A stretch of 64,000 nt of DNA from Burkholderia sp. GAS332 (GTDB lineage Bacteria; Pseudomonadota; Gammaproteobacteria; Burkholderiales; Burkholderiaceae). The translations under genes and the position numbers were made by a program. Shown here piece by piece: positions 1 through 8,929 of this stretch. Position 1 is the first letter of the stretch, and each line of letters starts with the position of its first letter. The notes under the pieces are model-generated. The model did no database searches, was not told the origin of the DNA, and saw only the letters and a list, made by a program, of their open reading frames with translations. Location of the stretch: assembly GCA_900142905.1 (NCBI GenBank), contig FSRV01000002.1:4278001-4342000 (forward strand). The letters are read 5' to 3'.

Positions 1-2
1 AG

Positions 3-191
3 ATAGTAGAAGCGGCGTTGAATACCGTGGAAAAAAGAGAGCTCTATGAGGCGCGTGCTAGCAGCGGCGCTACGATGTCAGAAGAACGACAGGAAAAACC
101 TCGACGACGGGAGCGGCCTAAAGCGGAGGAATTAATGGAGTCCATGGGCCAAGCGAGGAGCGCTCTGAACCGAAAAAAGATACGCAGCTAA
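3..191 (+). CDS. C-terminal end of an unidentified protein (5' cut by window edge)
   Basis: An open frame enters the window at base 3 and runs about 62 codons to TAA. It is highly charged, rich in Glu, Arg and Lys, with a predicted helical stretch followed by a basic tail ending NRKKIRS. Such tails often contact nucleic acid, but no domain can be recognised from the tail alone. The coding look (few rare residues, charged helix) is better than in the following 700 bases. The function is unknown. Confidence 0.45.
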   Translation: MVEAALNTVEKRELYEARASSGATMSEERQEKPRRRERPKAEELMESMGQARSALNRKKIRS

Positions 192-924
192 ATCGATAAG
201 CTGGATCGGATGTAAGTCGTACGACGGAATTCGATGTTTCTATGGTTGCCGCTGCTTACCAACAGAGCAGGCACGAAATCCTTATTCTTCGACGCGGCGC
301 TGGTCATGAACGGACGCAATCGCGTCTTCCGCGTTTGCGCTGAAGTGTTGGTCCAGTTGTTCGCGCGAACCAAGGGTCTGTATTCTTTCTGCCTTCACAT
401 GTGCAATGCCAATGTGTGCGACATCGCGGAGAGCTTCAACCCACGCGCGATCCTTACGTTTGATCATTCTGGAAGCCTTCATGGCGCGTCTCGATTCCGC
501 TCTGGTAGCGGTCGATTCAAAATTGGCAGATGATCCCATTGTAAGGCACATATTCCGAATCGCGAGTGACCGCGAACGGCGTGTCTCAAATGTGGCTCAC
601 GGGCCTTCGATAGCATAGCCGAATGGGAGAGGCGATCGCGCTGGCGACGAGGTGTGTGCTGAGTGCGTGCGACTTCGAGACATGCGTCAAATTATGTGCT
701 GACGGCGCTGGCGCAGTCAGCACGTGTACTTGGTGCGGAAATCCGTGGAGCGCACATATATTATCTCCGCCGCACCAAATCGTCGCAAGCACATGGATTT
801 GCGGGGAGATGCCGGATGTGTCTGAACCGGCAACTTCGCAGCGCACCGCTATGTTATTCGTACAAGTAGTATTACGCGCGACTGTTATAGGGTTAAGGGC
901 GAACGCTATACATCAAGGTTTAGA
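192..924. other. Gene-poor stretch
   Basis: No convincing gene is seen. A minus-strand frame at 282-551 has a protein-like second half (HIGIAHVKAERIQTLGSREQ) and might be a relic of a small protein, but it has no visible ribosome binding site and no recognisable family. Frames on the opposite strand over the same bases look like shadows. Confidence 0.4.
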
Positions 925-1092
925 ATGAGCTTTGTTGAAAGACTCTTGAATACTGAGGCGCCGTGGCTTCGCGATTTTGCTGTTCGCGTCACTTGGGCGC
1001 CGTTGCGAACGGCAAAATTGGTGACGAGCGCGAAGTTCATTGATGAACCCATTTGGCGAGTCGTTCCAGACATCGATCAACTTTCGCGGTGA
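925..1092 (+). CDS. Small protein of unknown function, first of three overlapping ORFs
   Basis: A 55-residue ORF starts at ATG 925, preceded by a weak AAGG about 6 bases upstream. The product begins MSFVERLLNTEAPWLRDFAV and ends VVPDIDQLSR; it is amphipathic, without a signal peptide. Its 3' end overlaps the start of the next ORF by about 50 bases in another frame. That suggests a translationally coupled pair or, alternatively, one gene split by a frameshift. The family was not recognised. Confidence 0.4.
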   Translation: MSFVERLLNTEAPWLRDFAVRVTWAPLRTAKLVTSAKFIDEPIWRVVPDIDQLSR

Positions 1093-1474
1093 GCTTCTGG
1101 AAAAGCGTTGGCCGGACGAGCATCGCGTCGCGGAACTTATCGGGGTGCCGCGAGACGCGGACCCGAGCGAACATGTGGCGCGTGCGCGCGTTGAGGGGCG
1201 GCTGCTGGGTGTCTGGTCCAAGCGAGACCGCAGGTTCGTTTACCCGTTGTTCCAGTTTGATCAGCACGGCAAGCTCCGTCCGGAAGTCGCCGAACTGCTT
1301 TCAATCTTACCCGACGATGATGACCGCGGGGGATGGAGGCGAGCATTCTGGTTGTATTCGCCGCATGCCCTTCTAGATGGTCTGTCGCCGGCAGAGTCTT
1401 TCACAAGCGAACCGGCACGGGTGCTCGAAGCGGCGCGACAAGAATTCGCGGGTGATCAGGACGCTTGGTGGTGA
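1043..1474 (+). CDS. MbcA/ParS/Xre antitoxin-like protein (DUF2384-type C-terminus)
   Basis: This protein has 143 residues from ATG 1043. The C-terminal third reads as an Xre/MbcA/ParS toxin-binding domain: a Trp-rich helix (WRRAFWLYSPHALLDG, near 99-114), then SPAE and a helix containing VLEAARQEF. The middle (LGVWSKRDRRFVYPLFQFD) resembles the linker found in the longer members of this family. Proteins of this type usually neutralise a RES-domain toxin encoded next door. The ORF that follows is much shorter than a RES toxin, so the toxin may be lost, broken or of another kind. The family call is from motif memory, not a search. Confidence 0.5.
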   Translation: MNPFGESFQTSINFRGELLEKRWPDEHRVAELIGVPRDADPSEHVARARVEGRLLGVWSKRDRRFVYPLFQFDQHGKLRPEVAELLSILPDDDDRGGWRRAFWLYSPHALLDGLSPAESFTSEPARVLEAARQEFAGDQDAWW

Positions 1475-1724
1475 GCACGGAGTCGTAGTTCGGGAGGGCC
1501 ACGGCGAGATCTCACTACAGGATGCCATTGCTGCAGGGAACGCTCTCGCGAATTGTTCGGCGGTCAAGGCGCACCTTATCACAGTGCCGTGGGGGTATTT
1601 TTATACGCTCGTGCGTGTTGAAGAGGGGCACAATGAGGGGGCGTTTCGTCAGTGTGACCTTACTCCGCCTCCCTTGTTTCCGCGATCTACTCTGGTCGAC
1701 GAAGTGAAATTCTCGGCGGACTAG
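1452..1724 (+). CDS. Small hypothetical protein overlapping the antitoxin-like gene
   Basis: An open frame continues past the stop of the preceding ORF. GTG 1452 is the most economical start, giving about 90 residues (MIRTLGGEHG to VKFSAD) and a 23-base overlap. The sequence has a plausible soluble composition (ALANCSAVKAHLITVPWGYF) but no motif I can name. Its position after an antitoxin-like gene makes it a candidate partner. The length is well below a RES-domain toxin, and a truncated toxin is possible. Confidence 0.35.
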   Translation: MIRTLGGEHGVVVREGHGEISLQDAIAAGNALANCSAVKAHLITVPWGYFYTLVRVEEGHNEGAFRQCDLTPPPLFPRSTLVDEVKFSAD

Positions 1725-2540
1725 TTCATGCTAACGAGTTCCCGACGTACAGCCTTCACAACGCCAACGATAGGTGCGAAAAAGAGTCGGGGGCTTTGTC
1801 GGGTAGCCATCACGAACTCTCGTATAAACGCATTCATTTACAGACCTCCGACGATTGGCGGGTCAACTCAAGAATAGTACACCGTCGACGATTTCTGCGT
1901 CGTCACTGACGATAACGCGGTTATCGCCGCTCAGATACAGCATTAAACGCAATGCTGATACTACGACTTATCAGCATTGAAACAACCGGAAAGCGCCGGA
2001 ATGAATGACGCGCAGCCGTTCTCACAGCCGGCAGTGAATTGAGGGGGTAGATTGTCCGAGCTATTTACCCCTTCATTTGCGGACACCGGCCCTGATAGGA
2101 ACCGGATGACGTCGCCGGATCGCCCCTGGCGTGCCTGCGCAGTGCACCGACAGGTAGCCGGCGTGCGCGCAACCGGATCGTCGCGACGCGGCCCGGCCAG
2201 CGGACAGCACGCCGGGCGCAGACGCAACAGGCGCCGACCGGCGGCAGGAGCTCCATCCGACGTACCCGACGGTGCGCGCGGGCGCGCCGGGAGCGACCGC
2301 ATTTCCTGGCTGGCGCGTCGCCGGAGCGGGCTGCGCCCGCCTGGTCATCAAATCCATGCTGCTGAGACGGGCGATCGACAGCAGAGGAGACCCGGCTTCA
2401 TGGCGGCGTCTTGAGGCGGGCACACTTTAACGTGCGCGCCTGGTCTGTGTCGTGAATTGGGTGCGAGGGCGCGCCGATTGCGCAAGGGCGCGCGGATCGG
2501 GTAGGGTGACGACATTCACAACCACGGCGAGGAAAAAGCA
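1725..2540. other. Intergenic region before HU, with repeated CAGCATT motifs
   Basis: No gene is supported. Around 1938-1978 the motif CAGCATT occurs as an inverted pair (CAGCATT, six bases, AATGCTG) followed by a third copy, which could be an operator or simply a chance AT-rich patch. From about 2100 to 2400 the DNA becomes very GC-rich, with long overlapping frames on both strands that look like composition artefacts. Confidence 0.35.
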
Positions 2541-2819
2541 ATGAACAAGCAGGAACTGGTGGATGCGGTCGCCGCGAAGACCGGCTCAAGCAAGGCGGCC
2601 GCCGGCGAGGCGATCGATGCATTTATCGGCACGGTCACCGCAGCCGTCACGAAAGGTGACACCGTGCAGCTGATCGGCTTCGGGTCGTTTTCGACGGGCA
2701 CACGCGCCGCGCGGGTCGGCCGCAACCCGGCGACCGGCGCCGAAATCCAGATCCGGGCCGCGAAGACGGTGAAATTCACGGCGGGCAAGGCATTCAAGGA
2801 CGCCGTGAACGGCGGCTGA
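2541..2819 (+). CDS. HU family DNA-binding protein
   Basis: This is a 92-residue nucleoid protein of the HU/IHF fold, which binds DNA as a dimer and bends it. The N-terminal helices ([20 protein letters not shown]) form the dimer body. The beta-arm carries GRNPATG at 60-66, whose proline intercalates into the minor groove, and the C-terminus ends FKDAVN, all typical. The start is ATG with GAGGAAAAAG upstream. The gene stands alone and is followed by a GC hairpin. It is probably one of several HU paralogues, since the main hupB of Burkholderia usually sits elsewhere. Confidence 0.95.
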   Translation: MNKQELVDAVAAKTGSSKAAAGEAIDAFIGTVTAAVTKGDTVQLIGFGSFSTGTRAARVGRNPATGAEIQIRAAKTVKFTAGKAFKDAVNGG

Positions 2820-2837
2820 GACCAGGCACAAGCCATC

Positions 2838-2856
2838 GGCCGGGTTCTTCCCGGCC
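2838..2856 (+). terminator. Possible stem-loop terminator of the HU gene
   Basis: A perfect 7-bp GC stem (GGCCGGG / CCCGGCC) with a TTCTT loop lies 19 bases after the HU stop codon. No clear T-run follows, so termination would be weak or Rho-assisted. Confidence 0.4.
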
Positions 2857-3021
2857 GTACTCAGCCGGCCACGTCGCCCCTACCGTTGGGCGGCGACAGG
2901 GAGTGGACGTGAATGCGCATAGAGCCTGGACCTGGGCAAGTCGGCCTGGTAGCATCGGTGGCGAGATGCCGCGATGTACCGCGGTCCCTGCGATTCGCTG
3001 CATGCCTAGATAGATAGCCGT

Positions 3022-3249
3022 ATGGAAAAGAAACGATCGCGCAGCAGGCGGGAGCCGCTGTGTCCACCGATCGGTGCGCTGTTGCGCTACCGCATGCGCA
3101 TCGTGCGCGTGATTGCGGAAGCCCGCGGGCAACGCGCGATGATCGAATCGCTCGACGTCACAGGCAGGACCTTTGTGAGCACGGTGAAGTGGGCCAGCCT
3201 GCGTGAGCTGGGCAATCAGCTTTTCTGGTCCGACGCTGCCTTCAGTTGA
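3022..3249 (+). CDS. Small hypothetical basic protein
   Basis: The ORF encodes 75 residues with an Arg/Lys-rich start (MEKKRSRSRREPLCPP) and a compact hydrophobic remainder (ALLRYRMRIVRVIAEARG, then VKWASLRELGNQLFW). No signal peptide or membrane segment is visible. The ribosome binding site is poor. Its position between HU and the SET gene suggests a small accessory protein. I do not recognise the family. Confidence 0.45.
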   Translation: MEKKRSRSRREPLCPPIGALLRYRMRIVRVIAEARGQRAMIESLDVTGRTFVSTVKWASLRELGNQLFWSDAAFS

Positions 3250-3406
3250 GCGGGTTCCGGACCACCAGCTGATTGCGCCAGGGCGAACTTCCAGTTTCAA
3301 CCCGAAGCGATTGCCGCAACCTTGACGCGAGTGACGTATCCACGTCAGTGTGGATGCGGATTTATGCTTCTTCTATACTGGCGCACGTGTCAATCGAGAG
3401 AACCCC

Positions 3407-3847
3407 ATGAGACGTGTGATCGTCCGGCGATCGTCAGTTCACGGCAGGGGCGTGTTCGCAATAAAACCGCTCGCGGCGGGCGAGCGCGTGCTGCAGTACA
3501 AAGGTGCAATCACGTCGTGGCGCAATGCGGTGCGCCGTCACCAGCGCGAAGGTGTCGAAGGCCATACGTTTCTTTTTGGGCTGTCGGATGGGTTTGTGAT
3601 CGGCTGGAGCCGCGGTGGCAACAGTGCACGCTGGCTGAATCACGCCTGCACGCCGAACTGCGAAACCATCGAGGACCAGGGACAGATTTTCATTCACACG
3701 CTGCGGACCATCGAGCCGGGTGAAGAGCTGTTCATTAAATACTTGCTGGCGACTGACGATCCGTCGGATCAAGATGTTCGAGCCCAGTATGCGTGTCGGT
3801 GTGCTGCTGCGGGCTGTCGCCAGTCAATGCTGGTGGACGCTGCGTGA
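3407..3847 (+). CDS. SET domain protein-lysine methyltransferase
   Basis: This 146-residue minimal SET protein transfers a methyl group from S-adenosylmethionine to lysine. Visible landmarks are GRG at 13-15 (cofactor loop), the SET core NHACTPNC at 78-85, GEELFIKY ending in the catalytic tyrosine near 112, and a post-SET zinc cysteine cluster (C130, C132, C137). ATG 3407 is chosen over the upstream in-frame start because GAGAG precedes it and the fold begins at once with RRVIVRRSSVHGRG. The substrate is unknown. The neighbouring HU protein is a conceivable target, but that is inference only. Confidence 0.85.
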   Translation: MRRVIVRRSSVHGRGVFAIKPLAAGERVLQYKGAITSWRNAVRRHQREGVEGHTFLFGLSDGFVIGWSRGGNSARWLNHACTPNCETIEDQGQIFIHTLRTIEPGEELFIKYLLATDDPSDQDVRAQYACRCAAAGCRQSMLVDAA

Positions 3848-4031
3848 GTGAGCGGGTTGAGGATGGGTATGGGCAGTTGGCCACCGTCGGAGGCGGCAAC
3901 GCCCCGCAGTCTGCGGGTGACTGCATTGTCAGGATCGGCGCAGTTGTGTATTTCAACGAGGAAGCGGGATGCAATCAGCGCATACAGTGAAGGAGTGAAC
4001 GGGCCGTAGCCAATCTCGAAATCCGGCTCCG

Positions 4032-4612
4032 CTATTCCGGATTCTGTGTCAGCGCTTTGCACACTGCCTTTGCTGCCACCAATAAGGCTTCCTGATCGGG
4101 TGCATTCTTTGAAAATCGCCTGACCAGTGAGATTATGCCTTCCATCTGGAAGTTAATCATCGCCCCGCGTACGGCACATTCATGGGAGATAGGTCCGGGT
4201 TGATCTCGGCGATGAGATCGGCGAAGAGCTGTTTGGATCGCAGATACCCTTCTGACTCGCATCGCGCGCAAAAGTCTCATGCCGACCCATCGCCCACACT
4301 TCCGTCCAGAAGGCCGCCGCCTCGGGTTTGCTGAATTCGGCAAGGAAGAGTCCATCAACGCATCGAAGCTTGCCTCTGGAGGGAGATGCGTGTTGTCTGT
4401 CACAGGCCGGAAACGCTCGAGATATGTGCCGATGACTTGCTGGACGGTCGGGCGCAACAATTCTCGCGAGTGGGGAAATAATGCTGCAAAGTGCTCAGAT
4501 GAATACCCGCCTCGGTGGCGACCCAACGCGTGCTGAAGGCGGCGCAACCTTCTTTGGCCAACACCTTGACCGACACGCCAAGAATTTCCAGAATCCGTTA
4601 CACCCGTTAGTT
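4032..4612 (-). pseudogene. TetR family regulator, broken by several frameshifts
   Basis: Reading the minus strand across frames recovers a TetR repressor. The order is a start-proximal helix (RILEILGVSVKVLAKEG), the helix-turn-helix (TRWVATEAGIHLSTLQHYFP), then a ligand domain ending MINFQMEGIISLVRRFSKN and ALTQNPE. At least three frame changes are needed (near 4460, 4350 and 4230), and a TAA lies in frame just ahead of the first helix, so no full protein can be made. No target gene remains beside it. Confidence 0.75.
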
Positions 4613-5158
4613 GACAGGGTGTGGACATGCCGGAAAGCTATGCCTAGCAAGGATCTCCGGAGTTCGAGCAACATCCACGGCGAGTATCAGTGAAATGATT
4701 TACCATGGCCTACGACATGATACGTAGCCCGGTTGGACGATCCCGTGGTCGGCGATGCTGAACTCTAGTGAACTTTCCAGTTGGTTTTAAAGTCTGGTCC
4801 CCTCGGCCGAAGCCGACATCGAGCAGGTTGGATTCTACGTCCGCAATTTGACGGATTGCTGACGGTGGCGGCATTGGGCAACTGGACGCCGACTTCCTGC
4901 ATTTGCGAACTCACACTCCGTCCGCTATCGGACTAGCTACGCTCAAGCCAGCCTTCGCGCTGGCTTTTTGCGTTTGCGGCATGGACGTTTTCGGGGTGGG
5001 TTTTCTCTTTCTGTATCAGCAGAGCAAATCACGCTCCCTAACCGTTCAGGTTTACACCGATCGAATCGCCATGTAGCCCGTAGTCGCTTCATTCACCGTA
5101 CCCGCTTTTCCGGCTCGGCTGGCTCGGGCGGCAAACGCGAAAATTACATGCCAGTGTT
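4613..5158. other. Gene-poor stretch
   Basis: Apart from the terminator hairpin at 4945-4969 no gene, RNA or repeat is supported here. Short frames on both strands lack start signals and family resemblance. Confidence 0.4.
4945..4969 (+). terminator. Rho-independent terminator without an obvious gene
   Basis: A perfect 8-bp stem AAGCCAGC / GCTGGCTT around a six-base loop (CTTCGC) runs into TTTTT. It is a textbook intrinsic terminator on the plus strand. No intact plus-strand gene ends immediately upstream, so it is probably left over from a lost gene or it insulates the HxlR/azoreductase locus. Confidence 0.7.
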
Positions 5159-5262
5159 GTAAGTGTTGCGAGAAAACGCAATTCAATTTCCATCGGACGG
5201 CTCTTCCGAGCACGCGGCAAATAGGTGCGGCGAAATGAAATCTGTTTTCTCGCAATACTTAC
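5159..5262. repeat. Long-spaced inverted repeat, MITE-like
   Basis: The arms GTAAGTGTTGCGAGAAAAC (5159-5177) and GTTTTCTCGCAATACTTAC (5244-5262) are inverted copies matching at 18 of 19 positions across a 66-base spacer. A smaller TCGGA/TCCGA hairpin lies inside. The size and layout fit a miniature inverted-repeat element or a bidirectional stem-loop. No transposase is linked to it. Confidence 0.5.
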
Positions 5263-5284
5263 CGCAGACACTTCGCTCTGAATT

Positions 5285-5686
5285 CTACCGTGCATCGTAT
5301 TCCGCTCGAGTTGCGCTGACTTGCTTCCAGTTCTGAGCCACCCAGTCCACCAATCCTTGCATGGCCTCCACTAGGCTTTGGCTAAGCGCTGTCAGCTCGT
5401 ATTCGACGCGAGGAGGAACTTCTGCGAACACCTCTCGCGCAATCAATCCATCTCGCTCCAAATGCGTTAATGTCAAAGTCAGCATTCGTTGCGATATCCC
5501 TGGTATTGCGCGATCAAGTTGAGAAAAGCGAGCGCGACCGCCAAGTTTCGCTAAAGACAGAATAAGAAATATGCTCCATTTATCACCGACTCGAGTGAGT
5601 AACTCGCGAACCGCGATTGGATCCTCGTGGCCGCAGACCAGCGCCGAATCTAGTGGCTGTTTAGTCTTACCCATGCGTACATCCAT
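5285..5686 (-). CDS. HxlR family winged-helix transcriptional regulator
   Basis: The product is 133 residues of one HxlR domain: CGHEDPIAVRELLTRVGDKWSIFLILSL, the wing region RFSQLDRAIPGISQRMLTLTLTHLERDGLI, and VEYELTALSQSL. Members act as dimers that sense redox state, quinones or electrophiles. The gene diverges from an azoreductase, the classic arrangement for a YodB-type repressor of quinone detoxification. The start is MDVRMGK (5686) or MGK (5674); a 12-bp palindrome over 5678-5689 would cover the first of these, favouring autoregulation. The Cys just before HEDP matches the usual sensor position. Confidence 0.85.
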   Translation of the reverse strand: MDVRMGKTKQPLDSALVCGHEDPIAVRELLTRVGDKWSIFLILSLAKLGGRARFSQLDRAIPGISQRMLTLTLTHLERDGLIAREVFAEVPPRVEYELTALSQSLVEAMQGLVDWVAQNWKQVSATRAEYDAR

Positions 5687-5695
5687 GTAAGTTAC
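5678..5695. promoter_or_regulatory. Candidate HxlR operator
   Basis: TACATCCATGTA (5678-5689, perfect 5-bp arms) abuts GTAAGTTAC (5687-5695, palindromic about its centre). Both lie in the divergent hxlR/azoreductase intergenic space, where HxlR proteins normally bind. The assignment is positional. Confidence 0.4.
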
Positions 5696-5785
5696 TGATC
5701 TCAATGTGCCGTATTGGTGGCAATTGATCTCGCTGTTAAAGTTTATCGATCGAGCCTCGATCGCTCTCATCTACCAGTGCAAACT

Positions 5786-6394
5786 ATGACCCAGATACTC
5801 ATCGTTGAATCCAGTCCTCGAGAAGCTGATTCCGCCAGCCGCCAATTGACCGATAGATTACGGCGGAGACTGGAGCAGCAATATCCCACGGCCAACGTGA
5901 TTGTGCGCGATCTCGCAAAGGCGCCCCCACTTTACCTGGACGCCGTCACGCTCAAAGCCATATCCAGCAAGGATACAATGGAAGCCGCGGCGCTCAAGGA
6001 CGCTGCGGATGTATCCGATCGGCTCGTCGACGAAGTCATGACGTCGGACATCCTGATCATCTCCTCTCCCATGTGGAACTTCGGGATCCCGGCTTCCTTG
6101 AAGGCCTGGATCGATCATGTTGTGCGAGCCGGCAAGACGTTCAACTACGCGGGTGCTGGCGTGGAGGGGCTGGCGACAGGCAAGCGGGCATTCTTGCTGC
6201 TCGCGTCGGGCGGTGTTTTCAGCGAGGGACCCTGGAAGCCTTGGGATTTTGTAGAACCGTACCTTCGGCAAATTCTTGGCTTCATCGGGATCTCGGATAT
6301 CCAGACTGTTCGTGCGGAAGGCATGAATATTCCAGCGCTTGCTCTGGATGCTATCGCGAACGGCGAGCGAGTCATCGAAGCGCTTGCACTATGA
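5786..6394 (+). CDS. azoR: FMN-dependent NADH-azoreductase
   Basis: This 202-residue flavodoxin-fold quinone reductase/azoreductase uses NADH through FMN to reduce quinones and azo bonds. The FMN phosphate loop is SSPREADSAS at 9-18 and the isoalloxazine contact is MWNFGIP at 96-102. GGVFSEGPW and the C-terminal IRAEG-like segment also fit AzoR. ATG 5786 begins the first beta strand (TQILIVESS), while an in-frame start 24 codons earlier adds a non-homologous leader. It is followed after 9 bases by a VOC gene, so the two are probably co-transcribed under HxlR control. Confidence 0.9.
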   Translation: MTQILIVESSPREADSASRQLTDRLRRRLEQQYPTANVIVRDLAKAPPLYLDAVTLKAISSKDTMEAAALKDAADVSDRLVDEVMTSDILIISSPMWNFGIPASLKAWIDHVVRAGKTFNYAGAGVEGLATGKRAFLLLASGGVFSEGPWKPWDFVEPYLRQILGFIGISDIQTVRAEGMNIPALALDAIANGERVIEALAL

Positions 6395-6403
6395 GGGGAA
6401 AGC

Positions 6404-6781
6404 ATGCTTGATCACATAATTCTGACCGTCAGCGATATCGAGCGTTCGCTGGCTTTCTACGAAACTGCCTTGAAGCCAATAGGGATTAGGTTCTTCCTGC
6501 CATACAAAGGTGAGAACGGACATCCTGACCTGTGGGGCTTCGGCGATGGTGAGAAGGCTTTCTTCTGGCTAAAGCAGGGGAATCCGAATCCCGACGCTAT
6601 TCACTGGGGCTTTGTGGCGCATAGCAACGCCAAGGTCGACGAATTCCACGACGCCGCAATAACCGCCGGTGCACGAGAGAACATTCCGCCTCGCGCACGG
6701 CTCGAATACTATCCTGGGTACTACGCGGCTGATGTATTAGATCCGGACGGATACTCGTTTGAAGTTGTACACAAGAGTTAG
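6404..6781 (+). CDS. VOC (glyoxalase/dioxygenase fold) family protein
   Basis: One vicinal-oxygen-chelate domain of 125 residues. Two beta-alpha-beta-beta-beta modules are visible: MLDHIILTVSDIERSLAFYE and HWGFVAHSNAKVDEFHDA, ending DPDGYSFEVVHKS. Candidate metal ligands are H4, H67 and E120. It begins 9 bases after the azoreductase with GGGGAAAG upstream. Single-domain VOC proteins next to azoreductases are often detoxification enzymes such as glyoxalase or thiol transferase. The exact reaction cannot be told. Confidence 0.85.
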   Translation: MLDHIILTVSDIERSLAFYETALKPIGIRFFLPYKGENGHPDLWGFGDGEKAFFWLKQGNPNPDAIHWGFVAHSNAKVDEFHDAAITAGARENIPPRARLEYYPGYYAADVLDPDGYSFEVVHKS

Positions 6782-6895
6782 GTGTTGGCGTTCGGCGAAT
6801 TTCGAGTCGCTACGCCAGCTCAGTCTTGCCCCACGATGAAGACCTCCTGCGGGCCTTCGCTCGCAGGTGAATCTACGGCTTTGGAGGCGGGTGTA

Positions 6896-6960
6896 TACCC
6901 ATACATAAATGCGATCGGTGGTATCACAAAAGAGTATTTCTTCCCTTGTTCTTCGTTGGG
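6896..6960 (-). promoter_or_regulatory. Relic LysR-type promoter/operator module
   Basis: The stretch from CCATACATA through GAGTATTTCTTCCCTTGTTC aligns without gaps to the promoter of the intact LysR gene at 10818-10870, with about 36 of 50 positions identical by eye. At the intact locus this DNA carries the lysR start and operator. Here the coding part that should follow on the minus strand is missing. It may now serve, or once served, as the upstream region of the chemoreceptor. Confidence 0.45.
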
Positions 6961-7005
6961 CAAGAATGTGGCCTCGTACATAATGCGGACACGCCAATAG
7001 TCACG

Positions 7006-8802
7006 ATGTCCTCCCTTCGCACCCGTATTCTGCTCATCTCCTCGGCTACCGTGATCGGTGCCTTGGGGCTGTCTGGTGCCGCCACGTATTTGATCGTGCG
7101 AAACAGCACGATGCAGACTATCGACCACAACCTCGCCGCCATCGCCAGCGGCAACACACTCGCCATCGACAAGTGGGTTGCCGCCAAGGCAAGGGCCGTG
7201 AAGACCGCCGCCGAAGTGGTCGAGCACGGCGACACGCGCGGGCTGGTCAAGTACATGGGCGACGCCAATGGCTTTCCTATCGTCAGCGTTGGCTGGACCG
7301 ACAAGACGTTCTTCTCGACAAGTAACACGCCCAAAGACTATGACCCAACGGTGCGCCCGTGGTACAGGCAGGCCGTCGCCGCAGGCAAGCTGATTGTCAC
7401 CAAGCCGTATGGCGATGTAGCGACCGGCGTGCAGTACGTCGCGTTTGCTGCGCCGATTGTACGCAATGGTGCGGCCATTGGCGTGGTGAGCGGCGCCGTG
7501 CCGCTCGATGGCGTGCGCGAGGTGGTGTCCGCCGTGCATCCAACGCCCTCGAGCTTGGCCTTCGTGGTCGCAAGAGACGGCCAAGTGATCGCCCACTCCG
7601 ATGCCAAGCTGATGCTCAAGCCGGTGACCGAAGTGGTTGCATCGCTGAATGCCGATGCGCTAGCGTCGCTCGCCAGGGCTTCTACCCCACTGGAAGTTGA
7701 ACTGGGCGGCGCACCGAAGTTGCTCAAGGCGCAAGCCGTGGGCGGCACAGACTGGTACTTGGTGATTGCTCTAGACAAGGTCGAGGCCACCGCAGGCTTG
7801 CGCGACGTGGTGCGTGCCTTGGGCGTAGCCACGGTGCTGCTGACACTGGCTGCTGTGGCTATCGCCGCGTTCTTCACGTCGCAGTCGTTCCGCCGCCTCT
7901 CGCAGGTGCGTGATGCGATGGACACCATCGGCGCCGGCGGAGGTGACCTCACACGTCGCCTGCCCGTGATCGGTAACGACGAGGTGGCACAGATCTCCGC
8001 GTCGTTCAACACCTTCATTGACAAGATAGGCGAGTTGCTGCTGGAAGTGCGTGCCAGCGTCGACAACATGAAGTCGGCTACCGGCGAGATCGAGATGGGC
8101 AACCGTGATCTGTCCAATCGCACCGAGGTGTCGGCCAGCAACCTGCAGGAAACCTCCGCAGCGCTCACTGAGCTGACCGCCAGCGTGAAGAATTCCGCCG
8201 ATGCAGCCGTGCTGGCCACGCGCTTGGCTGGTGACGCCAGCGATGCGGCCACGCGCGGTGGCGAGGTCGTCTCCAGCGCAGTGAGCACTATGGACGAGAT
8301 CGCCAAGTCGTCGGCGCGTATCACCGAGATCATCAGCGCGATCGACGGCATCGCCTTCCAGACCAACATCCTGGCCCTGAATGCCGCCGTGGAAGCCGCG
8401 CGCGCAGGCGAGAGCGGTCGAGGCTTTGCCGTGGTAGCTGGCGCCGTGCGAACGCTCGCACAACGCAGCGCCACCGCCGCACGCGAGATCAGCGATCTGA
8501 TCCGGGCATCGGAAGCCAGCGTGAAGACTGGTGCGCAGCGCGTGCAGGCCGCCGGCGCAACGATGCAGGGTATCGTGGCCGGCATCGAGCGCGTCGCACG
8601 CATCATCGGCGAGATCGAAGACGCCATGCATGAGCAGAGCGCAGGCATCAGCCAGATCGATCGCAGCGTCGCCGAAATGGACCACGCCACGCAACAGAAC
8701 GCAGCGCTGGTGGAGCAGTCAGCCGCCGCGTCGTCGATGCTCAATGAACAGGCGCACGGCCTGGCGCACACGGTGGGGCTGTTCAAGCTGCGCACCGGCT
8801 AA
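7006..8802 (+). CDS. Methyl-accepting chemotaxis protein with Cache sensor
   Basis: A transmembrane chemoreceptor of 598 residues. TM1 is at about 8-30, a periplasmic double-Cache domain spans about 35-255 ([11 protein letters not shown] near 113-123 is the usual ligand-pocket signature), TM2 is about 270-292, HAMP about 293-345, and the signalling hairpin is centred on [22 protein letters not shown]. The hairpin tip reads VVAGAVR where almost all receptors have VVAGEVR (Ala at 480 in place of Glu). No C-terminal CheR-binding pentapeptide is seen (it ends FKLRTG). The start ATG 7006 removes 20 non-homologous residues. Cache receptors of this kind bind amino acids or organic acids. Confidence 0.9.
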   Translation: MSSLRTRILLISSATVIGALGLSGAATYLIVRNSTMQTIDHNLAAIASGNTLAIDKWVAAKARAVKTAAEVVEHGDTRGLVKYMGDANGFPIVSVGWTDKTFFSTSNTPKDYDPTVRPWYRQAVAAGKLIVTKPYGDVATGVQYVAFAAPIVRNGAAIGVVSGAVPLDGVREVVSAVHPTPSSLAFVVARDGQVIAHSDAKLMLKPVTEVVASLNADALASLARASTPLEVELGGAPKLLKAQAVGGTDWYLVIALDKVEATAGLRDVVRALGVATVLLTLAAVAIAAFFTSQSFRRLSQVRDAMDTIGAGGGDLTRRLPVIGNDEVAQISASFNTFIDKIGELLLEVRASVDNMKSATGEIEMGNRDLSNRTEVSASNLQETSAALTELTASVKNSADAAVLATRLAGDASDAATRGGEVVSSAVSTMDEIAKSSARITEIISAIDGIAFQTNILALNAAVEAARAGESGRGFAVVAGAVRTLAQRSATAAREISDLIRASEASVKTGAQRVQAAGATMQGIVAGIERVARIIGEIEDAMHEQSAGISQIDRSVAEMDHATQQNAALVEQSAAASSMLNEQAHGLAHTVGLFKLRTG

Positions 8803-8929
8803 TTCCATATCAGCTTGGTCACCGAATTCTTGCAGTGTGCCCAAAACCGTGTGCCGGTGTGTGGCATGATCGACTGACTCGGTTGCGTCCGACCACCCCA
8901 GAGATTGACTCTACGGTGTGCAGTGGGCC

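Noticed and set aside
1938..1978. Three CAGCATT motifs as a CRISPR or iteron array
   Set aside because: Only three short copies with irregular spacing and one inverted; not an array, no replication gene nearby.
2052..2423. Overlapping 115-120 codon frames on both strands before HU
   Set aside because: Very GC-rich DNA with open frames everywhere, Arg/Ala/Pro-biased products and no start signals.
7338..8795. Long minus-strand frame (485 codons) opposite the chemoreceptor
   Set aside because: Ser/Ala-rich antisense shadow of the MCP coiled coil; no start signal and no family.
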